A stretch of 5,347 bases of DNA. It comes from an uncultured Oscillospiraceae bacterium (lineage in GTDB: Bacteria > Bacillota > Clostridia > Oscillospirales > Ruminococcaceae). Shown here piece after piece: positions 5,322 through 5,347 of this stretch. Within the stretch, counting starts at the first letter, position 1, and the number at the start of each line of letters is the position of its first letter. The notes under the pieces were generated by a model. It searched no databases. It had not been told where the DNA came from and was given only the letters and a program-made list of their open reading frames with translations. The position numbers and the translations under genes were made by a program. The stretch lies in NCBI GenBank assembly GCA_958403605.1, contig CATXYA010000158.1, positions 1-5,347 on the forward strand, written 5' to 3'.

Positions 5322-5347
5322 AATTGTTTTTCCTTGCTTTCGCGGAA

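Noticed and set aside
5275..5331. CRISPR repeat
   Set aside because: Only one unit is present, with no spacer-repeat periodicity and no cas genes. The internal double hairpin fits a dispersed palindromic repeat instead.

Overview
The window looks like chromosomal DNA from a GC-rich member of the Firmicutes/Clostridia, possibly a gut Oscillospirales-type organism. This rests on strong purine-rich Shine-Dalgarno sites (AGGAGG, GGAGG), textbook sigma-A promoters, a YtrA-type GntR regulator, a YtrB-like ABC ATPase, and coding sequence dominated by G or C at third positions. The taxonomic placement is inference; no rRNA or marker gene is present.

Layout. Positions 1-1096 (minus strand) hold the N-terminal 365 residues of a YtcJ-like metal-dependent amidohydrolase that runs off the left edge. 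A divergent control region (1097-1294) follows. It holds a minus-strand promoter for the amidohydrolase and a very good plus-strand promoter (TTGACA, 17 nt, TATACT) whose start point falls in a perfect 11-bp inverted repeat, the likely operator of the first operon gene. From 1295 to 5121 there is one compact plus-strand operon of six genes: a YtrA-type GntR repressor, a YtrB-like ABC ATPase, two related six-helix membrane proteins, a 59-residue two-helix membrane protein starting at GTG, and a CPBP-type (CAAX/Abi) intramembrane protease. Gaps are 25 nt or less and one junction overlaps by 8 nt. A GC-rich hairpin with a T-rich tail (5141-5184) probably ends the operon. The remaining 160 nt contain a 9-bp palindrome and a two-hairpin element resembling dispersed palindromic repeats of clostridial genomes.

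How the genes may work together. The repressor probably controls its own operon through the palindrome at +1. The ATPase and the two permease-like proteins probably form one ABC complex with a heterodimeric membrane part. The small membrane protein and the CPBP protease are co-transcribed and may be accessory subunits or processing/immunity factors. Related GntR/YtrB loci in Firmicutes respond to cell-wall-active antibiotics, so a cell-envelope stress or peptide-antibiotic defence role is the leading inference. Neither substrate nor inducer can be read from the sequence.
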